The position numbers and the translations under genes were made by a program. The notes under the pieces were generated by a model. It was not told the DNA's origin and did no database searches. It was given only the letters and a program-made list of their open reading frames with translations. From positions 62,001-126,000 of the forward strand of contig SFOX01000001.1 in assembly GCA_004552305.1 (NCBI GenBank): a stretch of 64,000 bases of DNA. Reading direction: 5' to 3'. The stretch comes from Subdoligranulum variabile (GTDB lineage: Bacteria > Bacillota > Clostridia > Oscillospirales > Ruminococcaceae). Positions 1-7,632 of the stretch are shown in pieces (the first letter of the stretch is position 1; every line of letters begins with the position of its first letter).

Positions 1-1
1 C

Positions 2-811
2 CGCCCCATCGGCAGCTTCCTGTTCCTGGGTCCCACGGGCGTCGGCAAGACCGAGCTGGCAAAAGCGCTGGCACAAGCCCTGTTTGATGACGAAAAGAAT
101 ATGGTGCGTATTGATATGACCGAGTACATGGAGAAATTCAGTGTATCCCGTCTGATCGGTGCGCCTCCGGGATATGTCGGCTATGAGGAGGGCGGTCAGC
201 TGACCGAGGCCGTGCGCCGCCATCCGTACAGCGTTGTGCTGTTCGATGAAGTCGAAAAAGCACATCCGGACGTCTTTAATATCCTGCTGCAGGTGCTCGA
301 CGATGGTCGTATCACCGACAGTCAGGGTCGCACGGTGGACTTTAAGAACACCGTCATCATCCTGACCTCCAACCTCGGCTCGGATCTGATTCTGGAGGAT
401 TTGGAGAAGAGCCGCGCCGCCGGTAAAAATGAGCTTTCGGACGAGGCAAAGTCTGCCATTGACCAACTGCTCAAGCGCCAGTTCCGCCCCGAGTTCCTGA
501 ACCGTCTGGACGACATCGTCTACTACAAGAGCCTGACCAAGCAGGAGATCGGCTCCATTGTCGATCTGATGCTGGCAGATCTGCGCTGCCGTCTGGCGGA
601 CAAGCAGCTGAACCTGATGGTCACGGACGCCGCCAAGAACGCCATCATCGACGGCGGGTATGACCCCATCTACGGCGCCCGCCCGCTGAAGCGGTATATC
701 CAAGCCCATGTTGAAACCATGATTGCCAAAGAGATCATCGGCGGGGCGCACGCGGCAGGGGACACCCTGACCGTGGACGCCGACGCTGACGGCAAGCTAT
801 TTCTGCGCTAA
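2..811 (+). CDS. clpB: ClpB disaggregase, C-terminal part (5' truncated by window edge)
   Basis: This is the second AAA+ module of the ClpB/Hsp104 disaggregase, which works with DnaK to rescue aggregated proteins in the cytoplasm. The reading frame is open from base 2, so the N-terminal two thirds lie outside the window. Visible parts in order are Walker A (GPTGVGKT), the pore loop (GYVGYEEGG), Walker B (VVLFDEVEKAHP), the sensor region (TSNLGS), the arginine-finger region (FRPEFLNRLDD) and the C-terminal D2-small domain with GARPLKR. The sequence fits ClpB better than ClpC. A strong terminator follows 15 bases after the stop. The gene converges with potD. Confidence 0.95.
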   Translation, partial: RPIGSFLFLGPTGVGKTELAKALAQALFDDEKNMVRIDMTEYMEKFSVSRLIGAPPGYVGYEEGGQLTEAVRRHPYSVVLFDEVEKAHPDVFNILLQVLDDGRITDSQGRTVDFKNTVIILTSNLGSDLILEDLEKSRAAGKNELSDEAKSAIDQLLKRQFRPEFLNRLDDIVYYKSLTKQEIGSIVDLMLADLRCRLADKQLNLMVTDAAKNAIIDGGYDPIYGARPLKRYIQAHVETMIAKEIIGGAHAAGDTLTVDADADGKLFLR

Positions 812-824
812 GCACCCATAAAGC

Positions 825-866
825 AAGGAACCCCGGGTCGCAATGACCCGGGGTTCCTTTTTTTGT
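825..866 (+). terminator. Rho-independent terminator after clpB
   Basis: A perfect GC-rich stem (AAGGAACCCCGGGTC paired across a CAAT loop) is followed by seven T residues. It lies between the convergent clpB and potD stops and may also serve potD on the minus strand, where the T-run is weaker. Confidence 0.9.
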
Positions 867-874
867 TTGTTCGT

Positions 875-2128
875 TTAGTAGCTGTCGCGGGATTTTTTGC
901 GCAGCTTGCGCCAGATGTTAAAGCCGGAAATAGCAAGCGCCACCAGCAGCATCACGATAACCATCCATCCGCTGCCGCCCTCCTCAAAGCTTTTCATTTC
1001 GCTCCATTGGGCGTCCATGGCGGCGTTGATCTCATCGGGCAGGGTAGTGAACACCTCCGCCTTGTCCAGCACCTCTTGGTCCGGGTAGGCGATCTTGCTG
1101 TACTTCAAATCATCGTCCAGCATCTCCCACACGGCGGTGATGGGCGTTGAGTAGCCGATGTAATCGCAGTTGGCAAGACCCACCGACGGCTCACACATAT
1201 AGTTGATGAACATCTCCGCTGCCTCTTTGTTTTTGGCGTTGGCAGGGATGCACATACTGTCCACAAAGAAGTTCACGCCTTCCTCGGGGTGGACAAACGC
1301 CAGATCGGGGTTTTCGTCGATCATCGTCAGCGCGTCACCGGCGTAGTAGGGCGCCATAGCAGCCTCGCCGCCCTCCATCTTGTCGAAAATCTCATCCATA
1401 ACGTAGGCTTGCACAACATTTTTCTGCTGCTTCAGCGCGTCCATGACGGTGGTCACTTCTTCGACCGACTGCGGGTTCAGCGACAGCCCCAGCATCTTGG
1501 CGGCAATGGCGTAGGCATCGCGGGAGTTATTGAACATCAGCACATTGTTGGTGTACTCGACATCCCACAGCGCCGACCAGCTTGTGGGCGGCTCCTCCAC
1601 CATAGTGGTGTTGTAGATCAACCCCGTTGTACCCCAAGTGTAGGGTACGCTGTACACGTTGGCGGGGTCAAAGTCCCAGTCGGTGTACTTCTCGCCGATG
1701 TTGGCAAAGTTCGGGATATTGTCGTAGTTCAGGGGAGCAAGCATCCCCTCCTTCGCCATTTTTCCGATCATATACTCTGACGGGAAAATCACGTCATAGG
1801 ACGCGCCGCCCGACTTCATCTTGGCATACAGGCTTTCGTTGGAGTCAAAGGTCGTGTAGTTGACCTTGATGCCGGTCAGTTCCTCAAAGGCGGAGATGAC
1901 GTTCACACTGTCGTCGCTGCCGTCCGAAATATACAGACCCCAGTTGTAGACATTCAGGGTGATGTGGTCGTTGGCAAAGCGGCGCCAATCGTAGTCGCCG
2001 GACACCGAGATATCCTCGTTCACTTCAATCTCGTCAGCCGCCAAGGCAGGCGCGGCGGTAAACACCGCCGTCAGACAGACAGCCGCCAGCGCCGCGGCAA
2101 GTTTGCGGAATTTTGTCAGCTTTCTCAT
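875..2128 (-). CDS. potD: Spermidine/putrescine-binding protein with C-terminal membrane anchor
   Basis: This is the extracytoplasmic solute-binding subunit of the polyamine ABC transporter, last gene of the potABCD operon. An N-terminal signal peptide (about residues 1-30, ending ALA-A) precedes a PotD-type binding domain (LNVYNWGLYISDG, YDVIFPSEYM, PYTWGTTG). The protein is 417 residues, longer than the roughly 350 usual for the family. The extra length is a C-terminal hydrophobic helix (about residues 386-403, starting WMVIVMLLVALAIS) followed by a basic tail (WRKLRKKS). No lipobox cysteine is visible after the signal peptide, so membrane tethering probably uses the C-terminal helix instead of a lipid. 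It starts one base after the potC stop. Confidence 0.92.
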   Translation of the reverse strand: MRKLTKFRKLAAALAAVCLTAVFTAAPALAADEIEVNEDISVSGDYDWRRFANDHITLNVYNWGLYISDGSDDSVNVISAFEELTGIKVNYTTFDSNESLYAKMKSGGASYDVIFPSEYMIGKMAKEGMLAPLNYDNIPNFANIGEKYTDWDFDPANVYSVPYTWGTTGLIYNTTMVEEPPTSWSALWDVEYTNNVLMFNNSRDAYAIAAKMLGLSLNPQSVEEVTTVMDALKQQKNVVQAYVMDEIFDKMEGGEAAMAPYYAGDALTMIDENPDLAFVHPEEGVNFFVDSMCIPANAKNKEAAEMFINYMCEPSVGLANCDYIGYSTPITAVWEMLDDDLKYSKIAYPDQEVLDKAEVFTTLPDEINAAMDAQWSEMKSFEEGGSGWMVIVMLLVALAISGFNIWRKLRKKSRDSY

Positions 2129-2129
2129 A

Positions 2130-2987
2130 TCAGCGCACCCCCTCGCCCTCGGCCTGCATGGCTTTGCGGATGGCTTTCTGGTTGCGCCGGTAAGCGCGGG
2201 AATCCAGCGCGTTGGAAATGAGAATGATGGTCAATATCACGCAGAACATCACCGCCGACAGGGCATTGATTTCCGGGCTGACCTTTTTGCGGGTCATCGA
2301 GTAGATGGCAATGGGCAGCGTCTGCATCGTGCCGGAGTTGAAGTAGGAAATCATAAAATCGTCGATGGAGTAGGTCAGGCTAATCAAGAACGCCGACAAG
2401 ATAGCAGGGGACAGCTGCGGCAGAATCACCTTGGAAAACGCCTGCCGGGGCGTACAGCCCAAATCCAGCGCGGCATTGTACAGGCTGGGGTCAAGCTGGC
2501 GCAGCTTGGGTCCCACGTTGAAAATCACATACGGCACGTTAAAGGTGATATGCGCAATCAGCAGCGTGGTCCAGCCGAAGATGCCGCCCTCCCCGCCGAT
2601 GCCGAAATTCTGCGCCATAACGAACAAAAGCATCAGGGAAACACCGGTGATGATCTCCGGGTTGACAACCGGCACATAGCTGATGTTGTTGATCAGCAGC
2701 TGGCTGCGGCGGGACATCGAGTTGATGCCGATGGTCGCCAGCGTACCCAGCACAGTTGCCAATATGCTGGATGCCAGCGCCAGCACCAGGCTGGAGCCCA
2801 GCGCCGACAAAATCATCTCATTATGGAACAGGCTCTTGTACCAATCCAGCGTAAAGCCGGTAAAGTACGAGCGGGATTTGCTCTGGTTAAAGCTGAACGC
2901 GATCATAACCGCAATCGGCAGGTACATAAAGCAGAACACCAGCACAATGTAGGTGCGCTGCAAGAGAACGGATTGCTTTTTGTTCAT
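2130..2987 (-). CDS. potC: Spermidine/putrescine ABC transporter permease PotC
   Basis: This is one of the two inner-membrane permeases of the polyamine importer, 285 residues with about six membrane segments. The first segment is near residues 12-33 (YIVLVFCFMYLPIAVMIAFSF). The binding-protein-dependent permease (EAA) loop is seen as AALDLGCTPRQAFSKVILPQL near residues 190-210, where the ATPase docks. It lies one base after potB and one base before potD, so the four genes are almost certainly one transcript. Confidence 0.93.
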   Translation of the reverse strand: MNKKQSVLLQRTYIVLVFCFMYLPIAVMIAFSFNQSKSRSYFTGFTLDWYKSLFHNEMILSALGSSLVLALASSILATVLGTLATIGINSMSRRSQLLINNISYVPVVNPEIITGVSLMLLFVMAQNFGIGGEGGIFGWTTLLIAHITFNVPYVIFNVGPKLRQLDPSLYNAALDLGCTPRQAFSKVILPQLSPAILSAFLISLTYSIDDFMISYFNSGTMQTLPIAIYSMTRKKVSPEINALSAVMFCVILTIILISNALDSRAYRRNQKAIRKAMQAEGEGVR

Positions 2988-2988
2988 C

Positions 2989-3810
2989 TTACATCACCCC
3001 TTCCATTTCCGACTCGTCAAAGCTGGAGGTAAAGCTCATGCACAAAAGAACAATGACCATCAGCACCAAGCTCATGGCAGAGCCAAGGTTGAGGTTGTAG
3101 GAGTTGCCGAGGAACTGCAGCTCGATCAAGTCGCCGATCAGCAGGTTGGAGCCGCCGCCCAGCATACGGCTGATAATAAAGGTAGACACTGCCGGCACAA
3201 ACACCTGCGTAATGCCGGTGGCAATGCCGGGACCGGTCAGGGGTACCAGCACGCGCCACAAAATCTGCCAGACATTGCAGCCAAGATCCTGTGCCGCCTC
3301 GATGATGGAATCATCAATTTTGGTCATCGCCGTGTAAATCGGCAAAATCATAAAGGGCAGGTAGTTATACACCATACCCAGCACCACCGCGCCGGAGGTA
3401 TTGATCATCGTAAAGGGTCCAAGACCAAACAATCCGAAAAGCTTATTGATCAAGCCGTTCTTTTCCAGCAGGGTCATCCACGCATAGGTGCGCAGCAAAA
3501 AGTTCATCCACATCGGCAGCATGACCAGCATCAGCATAATGTGCTGCTTGTTGGCGCGCAGACGGGACAGAAAATACCCCACGGGGAACGCCAGAATCAG
3601 GCAGATAACGGTGGACACCGCCGCCAAGATCAGGCTGCGCATAAACACGCTGGCGTACCGCCCGATTTGGGTCAGGTTATCGAGGGTGAACTGCCCTTCG
3701 GAGTTGGTCATGGCATACCACACCACGATAATCAGCGGCACAACGATAAATATCCCCATCCACAGCAGGTAGGGACCTGCCAGCCAGCGGGAGGCTTTGG
3801 ATTTGAGCAT
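2989..3810 (-). CDS. potB: Spermidine/putrescine ABC transporter permease PotB
   Basis: This is the second permease of the polyamine importer, 273 residues with a PotB-type N-terminal helix (YLLWMGIFIVVPLIIVVWYAM) and five further membrane segments. The EAA loop is present as EAAQDLGCNVWQILWRVLVPLT near residues 170-190. It begins three bases after the potA stop and would heterodimerise with PotC, with PotA bound on the cytoplasmic face. Confidence 0.93.
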   Translation of the reverse strand: MLKSKASRWLAGPYLLWMGIFIVVPLIIVVWYAMTNSEGQFTLDNLTQIGRYASVFMRSLILAAVSTVICLILAFPVGYFLSRLRANKQHIMLMLVMLPMWMNFLLRTYAWMTLLEKNGLINKLFGLFGLGPFTMINTSGAVVLGMVYNYLPFMILPIYTAMTKIDDSIIEAAQDLGCNVWQILWRVLVPLTGPGIATGITQVFVPAVSTFIISRMLGGGSNLLIGDLIELQFLGNSYNLNLGSAMSLVLMVIVLLCMSFTSSFDESEMEGVM

Positions 3811-3813
3811 CGC

Positions 3814-4860
3814 TTACACCTCCGAGCGCTTCATAATATGAATTTCGTCGGGTCCGATGTTCATACCGATCAGCTCGCCCGGCACACTGGCTTGGGTGGA
3901 GTGGATCAGCCACTCGTAGCCTTCGACGTCAACGTGCATCTCAAAGTGAACGCCCTTGAAGATGACCTCGCGCACAAGACCCGTCAGCATACCGATGCTC
4001 GGCGGTACGATCTGCACGTCCTCGGGGCGGATAACGACCTTGACCGGCTCATTGATTTTAAAGCCGCGGTCCACACAGGCGAAGTCATGCCCGCCGAAGT
4101 TGACCAGAAAGTCCTTGAGCATCACGCCGTCCACGATGTTGGAATCCCCGATAAACTGCGCCACAAAGGCATTTTGCGGTTCGTTGTAGATATCCTGCGG
4201 CGAGCCGATCTGCTGGATATTACCGCCGGACATAACCACGACAGTGTCGGACATGGTCAGCGCTTCCTCCTGATCATGGGTAACATACACAAAGGTAATG
4301 TTCATCTCACGCTGCAGGCGCTTGAGCTCCAGCTGCATTTCCTTGCGCAGCTTTAAGTCCAGCGCACCCAAAGGCTCGTCCAGCAGCAGCACGCGGGGCT
4401 GGTTGACCAGACTGCGGGCAATTGCAACACGCTGCTGCTGACCGCCCGAAAGCTGGTAGATGCTGCGGCGCTCATAGCCCTTCAGACCTACGATTTCCAG
4501 CATTTCCAGCACCTTGGGACGAATTTCCTCCTCCGGCAGCTTTTTCAGCCGCAGACCGAACGCCACGTTCTCAAATACATTCAAATGCGGGAACAGGGCA
4601 TATTTCTGGAACACCGTATTCACCGGGCGCTTGTACGGCGGCAGGTCGGCAATATCCTTGCCGTCAAAAAAGACATTGCCGGACTTCGGCGTGACAAAAC
4701 CGGCAATCACACGCAGAGTCGTTGTTTTTCCACACCCGGAGGGTCCCAGGAAGGTAACAAACTCTTTGTCGTGAATGTCCAGCGAAAGCCCGTCAAGGAC
4801 CTTTTGCCCGTCAAACTCTACAACAATGTCTTTCAGCGATACGATACAATTTTCATTCAT
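3814..4860 (-). CDS. potA: Spermidine/putrescine ABC transporter ATP-binding protein PotA
   Basis: This is the ATPase of the polyamine importer, 348 residues. It has Walker A (GPSGCGKTT), the ABC signature (LSGGQQQRVAIARSL), Walker B (VLLLDEPLGALD), the H-loop (VYVTHDQEEA) and a C-terminal TOBE-like regulatory domain (IRPEDVQIVP). The open frame extends upstream to 4995, but the ATG at 4860 is preferred: it follows an AGGGGG ribosome binding site at good spacing and gives a normal PotA N-terminus (MNENCIVSLKD). The upstream extension has no family similarity. It is first gene of potABCD, behind a leader of about 225 bases. Confidence 0.94.
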   Translation of the reverse strand: MNENCIVSLKDIVVEFDGQKVLDGLSLDIHDKEFVTFLGPSGCGKTTTLRVIAGFVTPKSGNVFFDGKDIADLPPYKRPVNTVFQKYALFPHLNVFENVAFGLRLKKLPEEEIRPKVLEMLEIVGLKGYERRSIYQLSGGQQQRVAIARSLVNQPRVLLLDEPLGALDLKLRKEMQLELKRLQREMNITFVYVTHDQEEALTMSDTVVVMSGGNIQQIGSPQDIYNEPQNAFVAQFIGDSNIVDGVMLKDFLVNFGGHDFACVDRGFKINEPVKVVIRPEDVQIVPPSIGMLTGLVREVIFKGVHFEMHVDVEGYEWLIHSTQASVPGELIGMNIGPDEIHIMKRSEV

Positions 4861-5120
4861 TTTTACTGCATCCCCCTTTGCGGAATTTCCAGCCGAACCC
4901 CTGCAAAGGGCGCCCGGCGGGTCAGTGCCTATTATGCCGCCCCGCAAAGGTTTGTTACACGGAGAATCCGCTACAGCAGCACATACAACACCCATGTGTC
5001 AAGGCAGAGATATTTGCCCTTGTGGCGAAACAGCACAATTCACGCCTTACGGCTTAAGCGTTGTTTCGCGCCAGATGCACACATACACATTCATTATACG
5101 GGATGAGAAATGTTTGTCAA
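4861..5120 (-). promoter_or_regulatory. potABCD promoter and long structured 5' leader
   Basis: On the minus strand a near-consensus promoter is visible: TTGACA (5120-5115), a 16-base spacer, then TATAAT (5098-5093). Transcription would start near 5086, leaving about 225 untranslated bases before potA. The leader contains a degenerate palindromic repeat (5024-5072) and further self-complementary stretches (CCTTTGCAGGGG and CCGCAAAGGGGG arms close to the start codon that could mask the ribosome binding site). No known riboswitch class was recognised. The stretch from 4861 to 5255 contains no convincing gene. Confidence 0.6.
5024..5072 (-). repeat. Degenerate copy (C4) of palindromic repeat family
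   Basis: This 49-bp imperfect palindrome has arms reading GGCGAAACAGC and (reverse complement) GGCGCGAAACAAC. Its core, AATTC-CGCC-ACGGCTTAAGC, matches the core of the repeats at 40809-40907, 54868-54967 and 57912-57999. It lacks the middle of the element and looks like an internally deleted member. It sits in the potABCD leader. Confidence 0.5.
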
Positions 5121-5189
5121 CCGTATTTCACCCCAAAACACTTATTTTTTGAACATTTAGTGAAGACGCCCTGTATTTCAACATCTGCT

Positions 5190-5218
5190 TTGCATTTTGC
5201 AGCACCTTGTGGTATACT
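5190..5218 (+). promoter_or_regulatory. Promoter of the acyl-ACP thioesterase gene
   Basis: The -35 element TTGCAT (5190-5195) and the -10 element TATACT (5213-5218) are separated by 17 bases. The gene start and its AAGGGGGA ribosome binding site follow about 25-40 bases downstream. Confidence 0.65.
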
Positions 5219-5255
5219 TTTTTCAAAATTCACAATTCGGCAAGGGGGATTTTGT

Positions 5256-5993
5256 ATGCCGCAGCCTATGACCACCTACACCCAAAAATTCACCGTATAT
5301 CGTCACGATGGGGACCACCGCGGCCTTGTTAAGCCCGGTGCCCTGCTGCGCTACGCCCAGCAGATCGCCACCGTCCACGCCGAAGCTGTGGGGCTGACCG
5401 ATGAGGTCTACGCCGCCACCCACACCGCCTTTGTGCTGGCAAAGCTTGCCCTGCACATCACCCGCACACCCAAGGTGGACGAGGAGCTGACCGCCGTCAC
5501 CCAGCCCGAAGCCTGCAAGCGTGCGGTGAACAAGCGCATCACCCTCTTTCTGGACGCCGCCGGGCAGGAGGTTGCCGTGGTTGACAGCCGCTGGGTTCTC
5601 ATCGACACCGAAAAGCGCATCATCTTGCGCAAGCATCCGCCGGAATTTCAGGATTTCTGGGCGTCCGATGTTCCCTTTGAGCTTCCCCTAAAAATGCAGA
5701 AGCCCGCCCCCGAAAGCTGTACCTCGCTGGGGCAGCGCACTGCCGGGTACAGCTATTGCGATATGAACGGGCATATGAACAACACCCGCTATGTGGATGT
5801 CATCTGCGACGCCCTGCCGTGGTCGGTGTGGGACACTGCGCAGCTGCGCGATTTGCGCATTTTCTACCACCGCGAGGTTCCCCGTGGGGAGAGCTTTGCC
5901 TTGTCCTGCCTGCAAACCGAGGACAACCGCTGGTATTTCAGCGGCGAGCGCGACGGCAAAAGTGCTTTTGAGGCGGAAATGGTTTTCGGCTGA
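5256..5993 (+). CDS. Acyl-ACP thioesterase (FatA/FatB-like, PF01643-type)
   Basis: This is a predicted cytoplasmic acyl-acyl carrier protein thioesterase that releases free fatty acids, 245 residues in a double hot-dog arrangement. The N-terminal hot-dog contains RYAQQIATVHAEAVGLT and the C-terminal one DMNGHMNNTRYVDVICD, the conserved Asn/His region of the family. The frame extends upstream to 5061, but the ATG at 5256 follows an AAGGGGGA ribosome binding site and a good promoter. The gene is monocistronic by spacing, diverging from potA. Substrate chain length cannot be told from sequence. Confidence 0.85.
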   Translation: MPQPMTTYTQKFTVYRHDGDHRGLVKPGALLRYAQQIATVHAEAVGLTDEVYAATHTAFVLAKLALHITRTPKVDEELTAVTQPEACKRAVNKRITLFLDAAGQEVAVVDSRWVLIDTEKRIILRKHPPEFQDFWASDVPFELPLKMQKPAPESCTSLGQRTAGYSYCDMNGHMNNTRYVDVICDALPWSVWDTAQLRDLRIFYHREVPRGESFALSCLQTEDNRWYFSGERDGKSAFEAEMVFG

Positions 5994-6071
5994 TTTCTCG
6001 TCATCTGCTTAGATTTTCTACATAAATTCCTGTTATGCTGTTCCTGTAACCACAGAAAGGGGATTTATTCT

Positions 6072-6935
6072 ATGAAACAACGCACACAAAACGGACTTTC
6101 CGGCACGGCACTTAAAATCATCGCCTTGGTGCTGATGCTGCTGGATCACATCCACTACTTTTTTGAATTCACCGGTCTTGTACCCGTCTGGTTCAGTATG
6201 CTGGGGCGGCTGGCTGCACCGCTGTTTTTGTTCTGCACGGTCGAGGGCTTTGCCCACACGCATGACCGCAAGCGCTATATTCTGCGTATCTGGCTGTTGG
6301 GCGCCGCCATGGGTACGGTGGAATTTTTTATGATGTACGCAGGTGCGCTGCGCCGCGGGGACGGTTTTTACCCCCAAAACGCCATCTTTCTGGCACTGTT
6401 CTGGCTGTGCCTTGTCTGGCAGGGCATCGACTGGCTGCGCCAGAAAAGGTGGCTGCCCGGTCTTGCCGCCGTGCTTGGACCCATGGTGTGGCCGTTTATC
6501 GTGGCGGGGCTTCTGACCGCATTCCCGCAGATCACCCAAACTCCTGCAAGTGCCTCTTGGTTTGCCTATCTGATCTCCGCCGTACTGCCGATGTGGTCTG
6601 CCATCACGGACGGCGGGTGGTGTTTCCTGCTGGGCGGTATTTTGCTGTATGCACTGTACAACCACAAAACGCTGCGCCTGCTGGCGTGGGCAGGGATGTC
6701 CTTTTTGGGCGAATTCCTTTTGACCTATCTGCAGGTGCGCAGACTGCCGGACTTTACCTTTACGCAGATGTTCACCGTGTATTATGAGTGGCTGGGCATT
6801 TTTGCCGTTGTGCTTATGCTGCTGTACAACGGCAAACGCGGCAGGGGATGCAAGCCGCTGTTCTATATTTTTTACCCGGCGCACGTCTATATTTTGTACG
6901 CACTGTCCTGTTTGACCTATATGCGAATGCTGTAA
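6072..6935 (+). CDS. TraX-family polytopic membrane protein
   Basis: This 287-residue integral membrane protein has about eight hydrophobic segments and the TraX-family N-terminus (GLSGTALKIIALVLMLLDHIHYF) and C-terminus (YIFYPAHVYILYAL). In plasmid F, TraX N-acetylates pilin. Chromosomal Firmicute members have no established substrate, and no conjugation genes are nearby, so membrane acetyltransferase is only the family inference. The gene has an AAAGGGGA ribosome binding site and is followed 16 bases later by a two-component system that may share its transcript. Confidence 0.8.
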   Translation: MKQRTQNGLSGTALKIIALVLMLLDHIHYFFEFTGLVPVWFSMLGRLAAPLFLFCTVEGFAHTHDRKRYILRIWLLGAAMGTVEFFMMYAGALRRGDGFYPQNAIFLALFWLCLVWQGIDWLRQKRWLPGLAAVLGPMVWPFIVAGLLTAFPQITQTPASASWFAYLISAVLPMWSAITDGGWCFLLGGILLYALYNHKTLRLLAWAGMSFLGEFLLTYLQVRRLPDFTFTQMFTVYYEWLGIFAVVLMLLYNGKRGRGCKPLFYIFYPAHVYILYALSCLTYMRML

Positions 6936-6951
6936 AAAGGGGAGGGGTATC

Positions 6952-7632
6952 ATGGCGAACATTCTGGCTGTTGATGATGAGCGCGACCTTTGCGCGCTGA
7001 TAAAAACCACGCTGGAACGCGATGGGCATTTGGTGCAGACCCGCACCTGCGCCGCCGATGTGACCGCCCCGCTTTGCCGCTGGGCGGACTGCATCCTGCT
7101 GGATATTATGATGCCCGGTGAGGACGGCTTTGCCCTGTGCCGCCGCATCCGCGCCGATACCGATGCCCCCATTTTGTTTTTGACTGCCCGCACCGATGAA
7201 CCCTCGGTGCTGACCGGGCTGGGGCTTGGCGCAGACGATTACCTGACCAAGCCCTTCCGCCTGGCGGAGCTGCGCGCCCGGGTTGCCGCCCACCTGCGCC
7301 GCAGCAGCCGCACCCCCGCCCACACGCTGGAGCGCGGCGGCGTGCGGTTTGACTTAGCTGCCAAAAGCGCCGCTGTCAACGGGCAGGTCCTGCCCTTTAC
7401 CAAGTCAGAATATGCCATCTGCGCGCATCTGGCGCTGCATGCCGGGCAGACCTTCAGCAAGGAGCAAATTTACGAGGCGGTGTTCGGCTACGACGGCTGC
7501 GCCGATGATACCGCCGTGACCCAGCATATCAAGAACATCCGCGCCAAGCTGCGGGCAGCCGGGCTGCCGAACGCCGACGGCATCCTTAAAACTGTGTGGG
7601 GGGTGGGTTATGTATGGCAAAACGAAAGCTGA
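6952..7632 (+). CDS. OmpR/PhoB-family response regulator
   Basis: This is a DNA-binding response regulator of 226 residues. The receiver domain (1-120) has an acidic pocket (DDE at 8-10), the phosphoacceptor Asp51 in LLDIMMPGEDG, the conserved Thr in FLTARTD and Lys in YLTKPF. The C-terminal winged helix (about 130-226) has YAICAHLALHAGQTFSKEQIYEAVFG and the recognition-helix region VTQHIKNIRAKL. It overlaps the sensor kinase gene by 19 bases, so the two are translationally coupled and form a cognate pair. Confidence 0.93.
   Translation: MANILAVDDERDLCALIKTTLERDGHLVQTRTCAADVTAPLCRWADCILLDIMMPGEDGFALCRRIRADTDAPILFLTARTDEPSVLTGLGLGADDYLTKPFRLAELRARVAAHLRRSSRTPAHTLERGGVRFDLAAKSAAVNGQVLPFTKSEYAICAHLALHAGQTFSKEQIYEAVFGYDGCADDTAVTQHIKNIRAKLRAAGLPNADGILKTVWGVGYVWQNES

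Noticed and set aside
4861..4995. N-terminal extension of PotA up to 4995
   Set aside because: The extra 45 codons lack PotA similarity and lie in the leader; a good ribosome binding site precedes the ATG at 4860.
6072..6935. Conjugative element suggested by the TraX-like gene
   Set aside because: No relaxase, type IV secretion or partition genes are nearby, and composition matches the neighbours; TraX-family genes are common on Firmicute chromosomes.
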